NCBI GenBank assembly: GCA_964017045.1
Contig: OZ024796.1
Location: 436,501-500,500, forward strand
DNA: 64,000 nt
Direction: 5' to 3'
Source: Omphiscola glabra
Taxonomy: Eukaryota > Mollusca > Gastropoda > Lymnaeidae
The notes under the pieces were generated by a model. It saw nothing but the letters and a program-made list of their open reading frames with translations, had not been told where the DNA came from and searched no databases. How positions within the stretch are numbered: position 1 is the first letter of the stretch; every line of letters begins with the position of its first letter. A program made the position numbers and the translations under genes. Below, in pieces: positions 13,205 to 24,480 of the stretch.

Positions 13205-13990
13205 ACATGTGGGGGGGGGGGGGGGGCAGTTCTCGTTTGCTCTGACTCGGTAGCGGTGTTCCTGAAATTAAACAACTTTGTATTGGTTACCTCCCCTTTA
13301 CGAAACCAATTTGGTTTTTCGGTAAGTAAGAAGCCAATATTCGACGACAGCTTGGATACTGCGTGCTAAATGCACAGTGTCAGTGAATTACAGACACAAT
13401 TGAGTTGCATGTATAAAACATATGCCTTTTTTTAAAGCCGATACCACACAGAGTTGTGGCACCCAATTATATTTGAGGAACCACCTGCGACAATCTATAA
13501 TAAATACATGAATTAATTGTTATAATTTTTTAAATTGCATGTATTTCAATAAAAGTGAAGTGGGGTGTTTATGTGAAATGTTTTAAAATTGAGAGGGGGT
13601 GCAGGGTTGCAAAATTTTAAATAATCCCTAGAACATTTACTAAGATAACCCCATCAATCATTTTCGTTCCCTGACATTTCCCATGGTAGCCTTAATTCTA
13701 TGACTCCTGTCTCCACATTTCGACATAAATCATAACGACTATCAAAGTCACTACACCCCGATTATCCTCCTCCGTGGCTTGATCAGAGGCCATTTATCGG
13801 ACCTCGCATGCCTGCACCGATTCTTTCAGTGATCGTAGTTTGAAAATAAATAATTATAAATGTTGAATAAATTAATAAACATTGTTTTCCGTAATTTTCC
13901 ACTTTTTACTGTGACGTCACATTGCTACATTAAGCCCGCCCTTGTAACACATCGTCACAAAAAATATGACACCCACCCCCTTTTTGTCTC
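13205..13990. other. Gene-free region with a G-run
   Basis: A G(n) homopolymer at about 13211-13226 and unique AT-rich sequence. Nothing further is recognised. Confidence 0.4.
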
Positions 13991-14024
13991 TAGACGTATG
14001 ATATCATTTATGGGTGCCCCCACC

Positions 14025-14198
14025 CAGTGGCGTAGTGAGGGGGGCATCATGCCCCGGGCGCTACTCACAAAGGGGCGCCAAATGGTATATTTTACTATAA
14101 TATTGTATGGTTTTCGAATAGAGGGGGCGCTAAATAGGTTTGGGTGGCGCTAACAAGGTATTGTGCCCCGGGCGTGAGTTAAGCTCGCTACGCCACTG
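14025..14198. mobile_element. hAT-type MITE with 8-bp TSD
   Basis: A 174-bp element with terminal inverted repeats CAGTGGCGTAGTGAG / CTCGCTACGCCACTG, flanked by an exact 8-bp duplication CCCCCACC (14017-14024 and 14199-14206). TSD length and the CAGTGG terminus fit the hAT superfamily. Internal inverted copies of GCCCCGGGCG lie near both ends. It has no coding capacity. Confidence 0.85.
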
Positions 14199-14225
14199 CC
14201 CCCACCCCCTAAATCAAATTGAATA

Positions 14226-14912
14226 CACCCATACCTCGCTTTACGGCCTAGATACGTTGCGGAAAAGTTGGCCGTAAAGCGAAAAGCCGTATAATGAATC
14301 AATAATTTTGATATAAACCCATACAAATTTAATTGGATCTGTTCCAACTTTTGTATAAAATAATATAGTCGTTAGTTCATAAATCATTTTATTCTTTTCA
14401 TTTCCTATAAAAATAAAAGTACAAAACATTGTAATAGTAAACAGAAATTAAAAAAATTAACATATAAATTAAAAAACAAAAGAAATCCTATGCACATATT
14501 TATACATCAAATAAAATTCACCAATTAATCCAAACAAACAAAACAGAAACAAACACGTCAACTTGCTGAGTCACAGGATATGAATAAGGTGGGATAGCAC
14601 AGGATATGAATAAGGTGGGATAGCACAGGATATGAATAAGGTGGGATAGCACAGGATATGAATAAGGTGGGATAGCACAGGATATGAATAAGGTGGGATA
14701 GCACAGGATATGAATAAAGTGGGATAGCACAGGAAATAAGGCAGACTACTAAAGCAGAGCCGACTAAGGGGAGAAGCTGAAACTAAAGAGAGGGTATCTA
14801 TTGGTCGTATAATGAAACATCGTGGGCCGTAAACCGAAAAAGTGCCATAATTTAAAGTTGGCCGTAAAGCGAAATGCCGTATAAAGAGCGGCCGTATAGC
14901 GAGGTATAGGTG
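14226..14912. mobile_element. pogo/Tigger-like non-autonomous element with TA TSD
   Basis: A 687-bp element with inverted ends CACCCATACCTCGCTTTACG (left) and, in reverse complement, CACCTATACCTCGCTATACG (right). Both ends are flanked by TA (14224-14225, 14913-14914). The ATACCTCG.TTTACG motif and TA target fit the pogo/Tigger branch of Tc1/mariner. GGCCGTAAAGCG subrepeats occur near both ends, and the interior holds a 26-bp minisatellite instead of a transposase. Confidence 0.78.
14572..14734. repeat. 26-bp minisatellite inside the pogo-like element
   Basis: Six and a fraction near-perfect copies of a 26-bp unit containing CACAGGATATGAATAAGG. It lies entirely within the 14226-14912 element. 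Confidence 0.95.
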
Positions 14913-14916
14913 TAGA

Positions 14917-15246
14917 CCTATATTCTCTCCTATAGATTCTGTAACAGGAATCGAATTAATTATATCTATATTCTCTTCTACAGATCCTGTAACATGAATC
15001 GAATTGATTATATCTATATTCTCTCCTACAGATCCTGTAACAGGAATCGAATTGATTATATCTGTATTCTCTCCTACAGATCCTTTAAACAGGAGTCTAA
15101 TTGATTATATATATTCTCTCCTACAGATCCTGTAACCGGAATCGAATTGATTATATATATATTCTCTCCTACAGATCCTGTAACAGGAATCGAATTGATT
15201 ATATCTATATTCTCTCCCATAGATTCTGTAACAGGAATGAAATTGG
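14917..15246. repeat. 48-bp minisatellite (about 7 copies)
   Basis: About 6.9 copies of a 48-bp unit including TATATTCTCTCCTACAGATC and GTAACAGGAATCGAATTG. The array begins within a few bases of the right end of the pogo-like element. The unit holds a pyrimidine tract plus CTACAG, which resembles a splice acceptor, but no exon follows. Confidence 0.93.
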
Positions 15247-15594
15247 AAAACAAAATCCAGATAGGATTTCAGTTGTTTGTTGTTGTGTGATCACTGATAA
15301 ATCGAACTTATGTGTACATGTGCTTTTTTTTATATTTGTTATATTTTTTAAATATCAGTAAATTCATCTATAATGATGAGACATTTTTAAATTCTTTACA
15401 TTAACTTCACTTTTGTTTCTAGCCTGGCAAAATTTTCGGACGGCAAATTGACCCCCTTCCCGTCAACCTATTGAGCCGAAACTTGGCACATAGACTCGTT
15501 ACCGATGAAAACATATTCTTTCTAATTTTTTATAAAATTAAGTTGCATTTGGCCTTCATTTCAAGCTCTCTGCAAGTGCTTATGTGGGTTTTTT

Positions 15595-15722
15595 CAGATC
15601 TATTAGTAGCTTCAGATCCATAATTAGCCTCAGATCTATCAGCAGTCTCAGTTTCATAAGTAGCCTAAGATTCACCAGTAGTCTCAGATCCATCAGTAGC
15701 CTCAAATCCATCAGAAGCTTTT
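15595..15722. repeat. 18-bp degenerate tandem repeat
   Basis: About seven diverged copies of AGATCCATCAGTAGCCTC. The 18-bp period keeps a frame open on the + strand, which is an artefact. Confidence 0.85.
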
Positions 15723-16544
15723 GGAGCTATACAAAACTTATTCCCCTTGGCTATTGTATTTACGACTGCCATCATAAGAAGCTTTCCATTACTTTGGTAA
15801 CGAGGCCATGTCTTATGATAATGGAAAAGACCATTATCCTATAGAAATTAATTCAATAACTCTTAATTGTATACATCTAAGGCCATTTTATATCAAGAAA
15901 TATCATAGTCATATATTAAACCGCATTACCACGTGATATACATTAATATTTAATTTACTCACCTTAACTTATAGTAAGTATGCAGAGGCTTAACTTGGAT
16001 TTTGACGCCCTTGGCTAATTTATTTTTGGCACCCTTGATAAATTGACAAGTTTTAGCTTTGCGACTTTTAGCGGCGTCCTTTTGAACTGGCGCAGCCCGG
16101 CGCCCATGGCAACTGCCCCAATACCAAGCCGTTGTTACGCCTCTGTAAGTATGATCAACTTGGTTTAAATAGATTAAACTGGATAATGTGATTAATCTCC
16201 TCGAAAATATCTGGTTCGAATGTCACACTTTACACGAAAGGTATATTTAAGGTCAAACAAAAATCCAAGAATCATTTTCTCCCTCGCTATTGCTAACTCT
16301 GGAGTAAAGGGCAGTCCGGGTTTTTTTTTTAATTTTAAAAATTATTTATTTTTTAAAAATTAAATATCAAGTGGTTAAATTTAAAAACAATTGATTTTCA
16401 CTTTTCAAGTCGAACATTTTTATGCTGGCTGTTTAACAAGTAATGCGGTGGTTATATTTAAGTTTTAAATATCCATGTAACCCCTTAAACTAAAGTTGCG
16501 ACCTATCTGTGGCCGTGGGTCAACCCAAAATCCACAATATGACA

Positions 16545-16665
16545 TCTGTCAAGGTCATGGAATCAGTGGCAGAGTGTGTGGTTTGATTTGGGAGAAATGA
16601 GGTATGTGAGCGAGGTGAACGATTGTCATGCCACGGACGGGTGAATGACTTGTGAGATGTTTAAG
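16545..16665 (+). repeat. Dispersed repeat related to the flank of the 26.9-kb array
   Basis: A block with TGTCAAGGTCATGGAATCAG and later GTGAGCGAGGTGAACGAT resembles 26760-26860 in content and order. It is a degraded family with no coding potential. Confidence 0.55.
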
Positions 16666-16793
16666 GTATAAAAGGGGGGTTAAAAATCCCAAAACTAAGT
16701 GTGTGACCTATCCGCTGGTGCGACCAACACGCGAGTGTTTAAAGGCGACATTTGTTGCTCAATTTTTTCCTTAGGCAGCTCAGTAGTTAATGT

Positions 16794-17089
16794 CGTATCC
16801 GGAAATTTGATCGAAAGAAATTTCGTCGACGGAAAATTGATCGACGGAAATTTGATCGAACGGTTATTTGGTCGAATCTTTTTTTTAGTTTATACGTTAA
16901 AATTGTGCGCCAAATTTCTTTTTCGCGTTATTTTGTTTTACTATATAGTATAGTGCGTTCAAAAAGAAATTTGACGAAAATTTTAACGTCTGAACTGAAA
17001 AAAAGATTCGACCAAATTTCCGTTCGATCAAATTTCCGTCGATCAATTTTCCGTCGACGAAATTTCTTTCGATCAAATTTCCGTTAACC
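16794..17089. mobile_element. Fold-back MITE, copy 1 (9-bp TSD)
   Basis: The 296-bp element is almost entirely an inverted repeat with arms of over 100 bp. Each arm is built from GGAAATTTGATCGAA-like subunits, then a TTTTAGTT/ACGTTAAAATT stretch, with an AT-rich centre near TATATAGTATA. Exact 9-bp AGTTAATGT duplications flank it (16785-16793, 17090-17098). A second copy is at 48295-48582. No transposase is present. Confidence 0.85.
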
Positions 17090-17373
17090 AGTTAATGTAA
17101 CATATGTGTAGTTGGGGGACTGACAGTATCTTAAACTTAAACGCTCCCATAGTACATAACGAATTTTTTTTCTTAAAATTTTTTCTAATTTTATCCCTTT
17201 TGACTTTTGAACTGCATTTCACTAAAGGCATTATAATGGGTTCGAGAATGGGACAGGTCATAAGAATGGGACAAGCCAGATATCGATCGGTGCCACATTG
17301 AGCGAGCCACATTATTGTTCGACTTTTTTAAGCATCAGAAATTACAACTATATAATTCATCGGCTTTACAATA

Positions 17374-17475
17374 GCCAGGAAGGGCCAAACGGATTCCCCC
17401 CCCCCTCCCCAATCAATCGTCTTAAAAAAGGCCAAATCTAAAGAATCTAGCCTAAAATAGTAAAAGGCCAAACTG
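17374..17475. repeat. Second GGCCAAA-type degenerate repeat
   Basis: Several GGCCAAA motifs plus a C-run resembling the 11575-11690 block. Probably a degraded interspersed repeat. Confidence 0.4.
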
Positions 17476-18249
17476 GTAAGCTTTCTATCACTCATTATAT
17501 GCAAGAGTGCTCGTTCTTGTTTAAATCTTCCGGTCTCCAATGAAAACAACTTGACAACTTAGTTGTTGAAAACCAGTCCCATAAGTATATTAATTAATAT
17601 ATAATTAATGTGAATGATAGACTTTAAAAATAAAATATGCTTGCTCACATTTAAAATTCTTGAAATATAGGCCTATTTAGTATTTGTTCGTGTGTCAGTA
17701 GTATCAATGTCAATGAATATGAATTATGAATTTCAATCCACCTTCCGGCTATAAATTTAGTATAACTAAATTATAAATAAAATAACTAAATAATACTAAA
17801 TAATTAAGAAAACAAAACTTCAAAAAAGTTTTAAACAGCTGCTTAGGCCCTTGTTAGTAAGGGCACGATGGCATAGGGGATCGACAATAAAGAATTATAT
17901 CACGAGAAAAAGCAATGACTAGTTTTTCAGATTCAGAGGGTAGGGAGAACTTATTTTCTGAGTAGGGTGTGCACGATTTTATCTGAGAGGATGGAAGACA
18001 TGTTGGACTTTTACTATTGTGTTAATTTCGGATAGAAAGATATTCAAAGTGTGTATTATATTCTTTACACTGTAACTTAATTAGGTACTTCGCTAAGCGG
18101 CGCGCGCCGATCGATTTTTCGGATGTCGGAAACAGACCATAAACCGATGACCGGTCAATGCCGGTAGGTCACGGGGTCGTAGTTATATTTAGTTTCCTTT
18201 GTCCACATAAGCGACAGACTATGAACTTACTATAGTCTGTTTTCTGCAC

Positions 18250-19138
18250 ACGAGGACGACGATCATTACAACATAAACCTTTTCACCGGACTGACACGGC
18301 TTGTAACAGATATCTTTCGTTAGGAAAACCGGTAAGTTTGCTAGCACTATATTTCGGAAACTATAATAGTATTGCAATTAATTTTTTTTGTATTGAGTGT
18401 AAGAACGATTTAACTAATTGAAACAAGACACATGATGACATTTAGATAGGTCATAAATTGTATAGATAGTATGGGTCTGCTATTTGAGCATAATTCGTAA
18501 CCAGTTATCGATTAGGCCAAACGAACCGGAAGTGATAGCCATTCTCTGTTATTATTATTCTTATTGCATAAGAAGTATTTAAAATCTTTATGATCTATTG
18601 TTTTTTAAAGCCATCCAGTTCATTAATATTACTTAAGTTGTTTTAATTTTATGACTGAAAACAAATTTATACATATTTTATGAAATTTCATTATTTTTTT
18701 TTAATAATAAAATTTATATTTAGGATAACCATGTCATAACTAAATCAACTTTAGTCATTTAAATCTATTTATCTTCTAAATAACATATATCCCTTTTTTA
18801 ATTTTACTTTTGTATACCGGGTACCCTCCTTTGCCTTTTTAAGCTTTACTGCTTTAGTTCAAAGCTATTATATGTGACTTTTCAGGCTTAGTCCAGTCTG
18901 AATTCTGGTCATTGAATAAATTCATTTGTAAAATAACATTAACAGCTAAGCCCGTAGTTTGTATTCAAATATTGGTGTTAACATTTCTTAAACGTCTTAT
19001 CATTTTCTTTCTTTTAAATATACAGCCATGTCACCACCACTTTTTGGAGGAGCTGTGAAGAGTTGTGCTTCTAGTACTACCTGTATCTTGTATTCACACC
19101 TGTTCATTCCATTTGGACAAGCTGTAATGGGGACTTGA
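18250..19138 (+). other. Tentative spliced non-coding/5' exon pair with a 36-codon frame
   Basis: A GC-richer segment ends in ACCG|GTAAGTTT near 18331. A good acceptor (TTTCTTTTAAATATACAG) ends at 19025 and is followed by a 36-residue ATG frame (19028-19138). This could be a 5' UTR exon pair of the ttll-15-like gene or of an unrelated transcript. An ACCGGAAGTGA (ETS-type) motif lies near 18527-18537. No family resemblance is seen in the short peptide. Confidence 0.25.
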
Positions 19139-19599
19139 CTACCAGACTTTTTTATATAAGTAAATTTATATCTGATGAATGAATAATGTTCCCAAATGGA
19201 TATGTAATAAATACTTGGATTACTCTGAATAACAATAATATTAGAACATCATAATATATTATCTATACTGGATAGACAGGATAAATTAAATCACCATTGT
19301 CTTAATTAATTAATAATTTAATTCCAAAACTACCACATGGAAATACACAATCTTTACTTAATTAAATATATATAAAAATCAAATATAGATTGTACATTTT
19401 GTTTGCTAATGATAATATGCTTATTTTGTGTTTAGTTAAAATGAATTTATTTCTATCTCTATTTCGGGTTTGTCTTTACTATGAGACCAACATTTAATTA
19501 CAAGGCGTTTGTGTAGCGATGAAGTGGAAGATAGTGCCTCTTCTGCTTAGAGGTACTGACTACCTAGCTGTACCAAGTGTTTCTTCAGCAAAACTTTTC

Positions 19600-19640
19600 T
19601 AGATACTTCTCTGGATACTTCTCTGGATACTTCTCTTGGA
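19600..19640. repeat. Short tandem repeat (ATACTTCTCTGG)
   Basis: Three to four copies of a GATACTTCTCTG unit of about 14 bp. Confidence 0.7.
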
Positions 19641-20466
19641 TATGGCCTCTACTGCCAAAATGTGTCTGCGTGAACAATTTAACTTTGTTGCATTGGACTT
19701 TCCTGTTTTAACAAAAACCTTTCAGGTGTGACTGAATGTCCAACTGGACAATCCACCACAGTATGGACTACCAGAGCATAATCTTAACAGCTATTGATAT
19801 ATTTCACCATCAACTGCATTTGTTTAGCAATTTATACACTCAGGACTTCTATTTATCATCATGATGGGTGGAATCAACAATATTGACACAGTGTAAACCA
19901 TTTTTGAAAAACTGTTCATTACCAATGGAATCTACACAAGGACTCCATTCATCTATGTCATAAACTTAAACTGAATCATTACCAATAGTATCTATAACTG
20001 TCACAAATTTGATCAAGATTGCCATAGACTCAACCAAAACGTTACTTTTGACTATCATCTTTCTATGAAAGAAAATGTATTCTTTTATTCAGCTGCTCAG
20101 TGAACTATAAAAGTACTAATATAATATTAAGTGATCACCATTTGATCATGGCTACTTGGATTGTCAATTTCATGGATTGGAACATGGATGATTGGATTTA
20201 ACATTTGTGATTAGCATTTTTTCAATGCCACTTATCCATTGTTATAAAAAAATTTATAAATCTTTTCTTTTTATTCACAGCATTAATATTAATTCACTAT
20301 ATGATTGTATGCATTAACAATAGGTTGAATTGGTTATAGTAATATTTATGCAATTTGTATTTTTAATGCACAAACAGGCTACATTTTAAAATTAAATTTA
20401 TTCCATCTCAGTTACTCAAATGCCTCTGATTTAATTAATTTATTGATGTATTAATATTTAAATGGC

Positions 20467-20912
20467 TTATTATAAAAGCCCAATACTTAATTAAACTATG
20501 CTGAAAATTTGAGGGCTTTAACTTTACAGATAAAAAAGTTATGGCATTTTGAGTATTGAGAACAGGTGCTACATTTTTAATGAAATTTACTTACCATCCG
20601 TTGTTCAAATCCCACACATTAATACATTAGTTAAGATAATAATATGAAAACTGTTTCTTATAAAAGCCCAATACTTAATTAAACTATGCTGAAAATTTGA
20701 GGGCTTTAACTTTACAGATAAAAAAGTTATGGCATTTTGAGTATTGAGAACAGGCGCTACATTGTTAATGAAATTTACTTACCCTCTGTTGTTCAATTCC
20801 CTCGCATTAATATATTTATTGTAGCATTTGCATAACAATTATTTATTATTAAAGCCCAATACTTAATTGAAATGTGTTGCTGAATAAAAAGTTATGGCAT
20901 TTTGAGTGTCAA
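20467..20912. repeat. 186-bp tandem duplication (about 2.4 copies)
   Basis: A segment beginning TATAAAAGCCCAATACTTAA recurs after about 186 bases with high identity. A third, shorter and more diverged copy starts near 20848. Each ends around GTTATGGCATTTTGAGT. Confidence 0.9.
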
Positions 20913-22228
20913 ATATGTCTTTTTTCTGTCACAGAACTTTGGAAATTATTTACTAAGGCTATATAAGGAAAAATTCTGACACTAAAAATGCGATAACTGT
21001 TTTTCTAATTAAGATAGAAACATAAACTTGGTATCAATGGAAAGGAAATACTAATTCCTTTCTATTGATATAAGTTTCATTAATATATAACAACTTTGAA
21101 ATTTTTAGTGAAGTACCTAACTTAATCAGTTACAAGGATGTACCGATGCCAAGGATTTATTTGTATTATTTAACATGTAATAAAATGCTGTGTAATCTGT
21201 ACAAGTGGAGTATCTTCATTCATGAGAGAAAGTGTCAGTTAGGTTAAGGAATAAAGACTGACAAGCTGCAGGCCATCCATCTATCACAGTAATAATTAAC
21301 ATACAGAAAGTATGGTTACTTTATTAAGCATTGTTACAGCTTAGTTAGTTAAAAAGTGCCTTTGCCTATTTCAATACCATTAATGTCTCTCAACATCTGA
21401 TTCAAAATCAACAACAGTCTTTCATTTGTTACTATTGTTGACTAGTAGTTCAATATTTTAAAAAAATATTTTAACACATTATTATTATTATTATTAAGCA
21501 TAGGCCTAGAACACTATTCAAAACATGTTCTGAGTCAGTAATGTCAACAAAACTTAGTTTTTGATTGGGTCGGAGAAGTTGTGTATGTAGCGTGCTTTCA
21601 ATATGTAAGAACTTAATACTTAATTTGAAATTGAATTGTTAAAAGGTTTATCCTGGTAGGTCCTATTTTTATTATAATTAAAATAATTATTTTAATTTTT
21701 TTTAAAGAGTAGCCTAACCTGATAAATACTATAATAATTCATTTAGTAGTGACTTGAAACTTTTAAAAAATTATATTATTTATTTGTTGATCGGTAGCCT
21801 TTATTTTAAACAATTAATTTTAAATAAATGGACCATTTTTCGGTGCTAATTGTATTGCAATTGGACCTCAGGGCTCATGGTCCCAATTGTACCTTATTAA
21901 AACTGGGCATAAGAAAACTGAGATAAATTGATTAACCATTTTAAAAATGATTTTTGTTTCTAAATTTCCCCTAGCCCAGAACAATGCACCTCTTTTTTCT
22001 CAGTAGAATTATATTTTTGGATGACTTGTAGTTACATTAGACTAGTTATTCTGTGTGAGAGTGTGCACATTATTTCTTATATGATTCTATATTATCATCA
22101 TAACTAAAATTTTATATGTTTAGGTCAACTTTTTTACTCCTGTTATGGAATACATACCTGTATTTAATTTAAAAAAGCTATTTAAAAATTATTAACCAAT
22201 TTGATTTTATTTTATTTCTCAGTCCAGA

Positions 22229-24014
22229 ATGCTAGGAAGCCAGTTCAAAGTGATTAACAAGTTTTATAAGCTTCAAAATTCACGCCCAATTAAAATCAAC
22301 ACATTTTTCTGCCTAGTTGCGTTTGTTCTACTGCTTGGCACAGTCCTCACTGCTATAAATCTATACCAGCTTCACCACTTGAAACCAACAAGCATTATGT
22401 AAGATGCATGTATTATGTCAAGTGTAATTGTATGTATGTCTAGTTCTAGATTTGTAAAATTGATAAACTGTGGCTTAATTAAATTCTGTCCCTAAAAATA
22501 CATGCGAAGAATAAACATTAAATTGAAATCATTACTATTACTTGTTTTTGTTTTGAGAATCATTGTTTTATGAACACCTAATACTTACATGGATTATTAT
22601 TATTCCATTCAGAAAAGAAGAAGCATCCTACCAGGATGTTGTAGCCCCTGTTGTATGGATCCAAGGCAGCCCTAAGGCAAAGGATAATGGCCCTAAAGGA
22701 TATTTAAAGCATGTCTATCAAGTGTTTGAGAAGATGGGCTTTAAATTCGGAGACAAACATTCTGATTGGCTCATTATGTGGAGTCATGACTACCCATTCT
22801 CGACCTATAAATCGGTCATGCAAAACCTGAAGCCGTACCAGAGAATTAATCATTTCCCAGGCTCTGGATATATTACCAATAAAGTTTATCTAGCTCAGAC
22901 AAATATGCATTTTATCCCCTTAGCATTTGCATTGCCAGCTCAGAAAATTTCTTTTGTTAACTTTGCCAGCAGCAATATGAACACAAGCTGGGTTCAGAAG
23001 GGCAATAATCATCGAGGTATACAAGTAAAAAAGTTTGGGGATGTTGATTTAACCAAGGGTGATACTTTTGTTCAGCAGTTTATAGGCAACCCTTTTCTCA
23101 TTGATGGCAGAATGTTTGATATTGGAGTTTATACGATCATTGCATCCATTGATCCACTCAAAGCTTATGTCATTGATGGAGAAACTCTGTTCAGATTCTG
23201 CCCACAGGAGTATTACCCATTTGATAGCAATATCTTGGACAAATATGTGATTGGAGATGACTACCTTCCAATGTGGAAATTACCTTCTCTTGAGAAATAC
23301 ATTTTAACTCATGGTTTCTCATTCAAGACTTCATTTAATAACTACTTGATTACCATGGGACATGACCCAAAAGCCCTCTGGGATAAAATTTATTCTGCTA
23401 TCAGAGAGGTTCTGCTGCAGAAAGAATCTGAACTTGTCAATTCTCTTCAAAAATACCAGTCAAAGAGAAACTTTTTTGAAATGATGAGATTTGACTTTTT
23501 AGTTGACGACCATCTGCAAGTTTTCTTAATGGAGGCAAACATGTCACCAAACTTGTCCTCAGATCATTTCCCTGATAATGCTCGCCTCTACGAACATGTT
23601 ATTTTTAATTACCTAGGTCTTGTAGGCGTTGGACATCTTACATTTACATCCACTTCTAACAAGACAAGTTTTGCACATGATGACCCCATGTATGTTTCTT
23701 CTCAGGATATTCATGTGTTTCCCGAATACTGCTTAGGATCAGCTTGCACTGCCAACTGTCACCCTTCAGTGTGCAAGCTCTGTAAACAATGTTTGACCTC
23801 GGATTTAAGTAATGCTATTAAGACAGCATTTCTTGAACATAATCGCAGAGGCTCTGCTCGAAGAATTTTTCCACCAGCTATATCGCCTTCCGATGCTCTC
23901 AAATGGACACCAAAATCTAGTTTAATACCCATGGACAAACTGAACTGGAGGAACAAAGTGATGTACATTTGGTTTATTGGTAAATGTAAGCAAGATATAG
24001 CCTGGTGTAGCTAG
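22229..24014 (+). CDS. ttll-15-like tubulin-tyrosine-ligase-family protein, membrane-anchored
   Basis: Two exons, 22229-22398 and 22613-24014, join in phase to 523 residues. The N-terminus has a short basic stretch and one hydrophobic segment (FFCLVAFVLLLGTVLTAINL), predicting a type II signal anchor. The remainder carries a TTL/ATP-grasp core: KGNNHRGIQVKKF (R191), FIGNPFLIDGRMFDIGVYTI, and FDFLVDDHLQVFLMEANMSP with the E364-x-N366 metal/ATP pair. The usual arginine of the family motif FDLRVY is G228 here. The C-terminus is cysteine-rich (CLGSACTANCHPSVCKLCKQC). TTLL enzymes add glutamate, glycine or tyrosine to proteins, usually tubulin. The membrane anchor implies a secretory-pathway or membrane location, so the substrate is open. 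The start is the first ATG after a clean acceptor. A donor-like GGTAAAT near 23980 could allow an alternative 3' end. Confidence 0.85.
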
Positions 24015-24354
24015 TTTTGGTGTAACCATATAATGCACAGGTTTCCCTATGCTTTAAAGAGTTTGCCTTTAGTACTTCAAAGTACTTGGCACCTCTTATC
24101 TATAGTGGCAATTTTGCTGAATATCTATAGTTTAAATCACAACTGTGCCTATGTGAATCAACACTGTCATTTAGTGTGCTACTAAATCAAAATAACAGTT
24201 ATGTTTAAATAGTTTTTTATTCTCTTCGATCAAATTGTTTGATGATCACATTAAATGTCAAGCTACTCTAGACTGCTTGCTTGTGCAATATTTTGCACCA
24301 ATTTTTTTGGAGTTAAGTTTTTTTAAAATCTCACACTGTTTGCTATAAGTATAA

Positions 24355-24480
24355 GGGGTCATCCATTAATGATGTCACGCATATAAGTGGGGGGGGGGGG
24401 GGGGGGGTCAAAAATTTGTGTGACAAATTTGTGGGGTCCAAATTAGGTAAAAATAGAGTGACATCATTTATGGAGGACCA
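24355..24480. mobile_element. Short MITE with inverted ends and a G-run
   Basis: Left GGTCATCCATTAATGATGTC and right (reverse complement) GGTCCTCCATAAATGATGTC, each followed by AC, form terminal inverted repeats around a G homopolymer of about 18. GTCATCCATTAATGA..TCAC ends of this kind are common in short invertebrate MITEs. The element lies in the 3' flank of the ttll-15-like gene. Confidence 0.75.

Larger units (their letters stand above)
18072..21137. mobile_element. Putative 3-kb element with terminal inverted repeats
   Basis: The left end TGTAACTTAATTAGGTACTT and the reverse complement of the right end, TGTAACTGATTAAGTTAGGT followed by ACTTCACTAA, match over about 28 bases with a small indel. 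No target duplication is clear. Inside are a GC-rich left shoulder (18095-18300), a strong donor-like site after 18330, and a 186-bp tandem duplication at the right. No transposase frame was seen. Alternatively this is the 5' region of the downstream ttll-15-like gene and the end similarity is coincidental. Confidence 0.45.
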
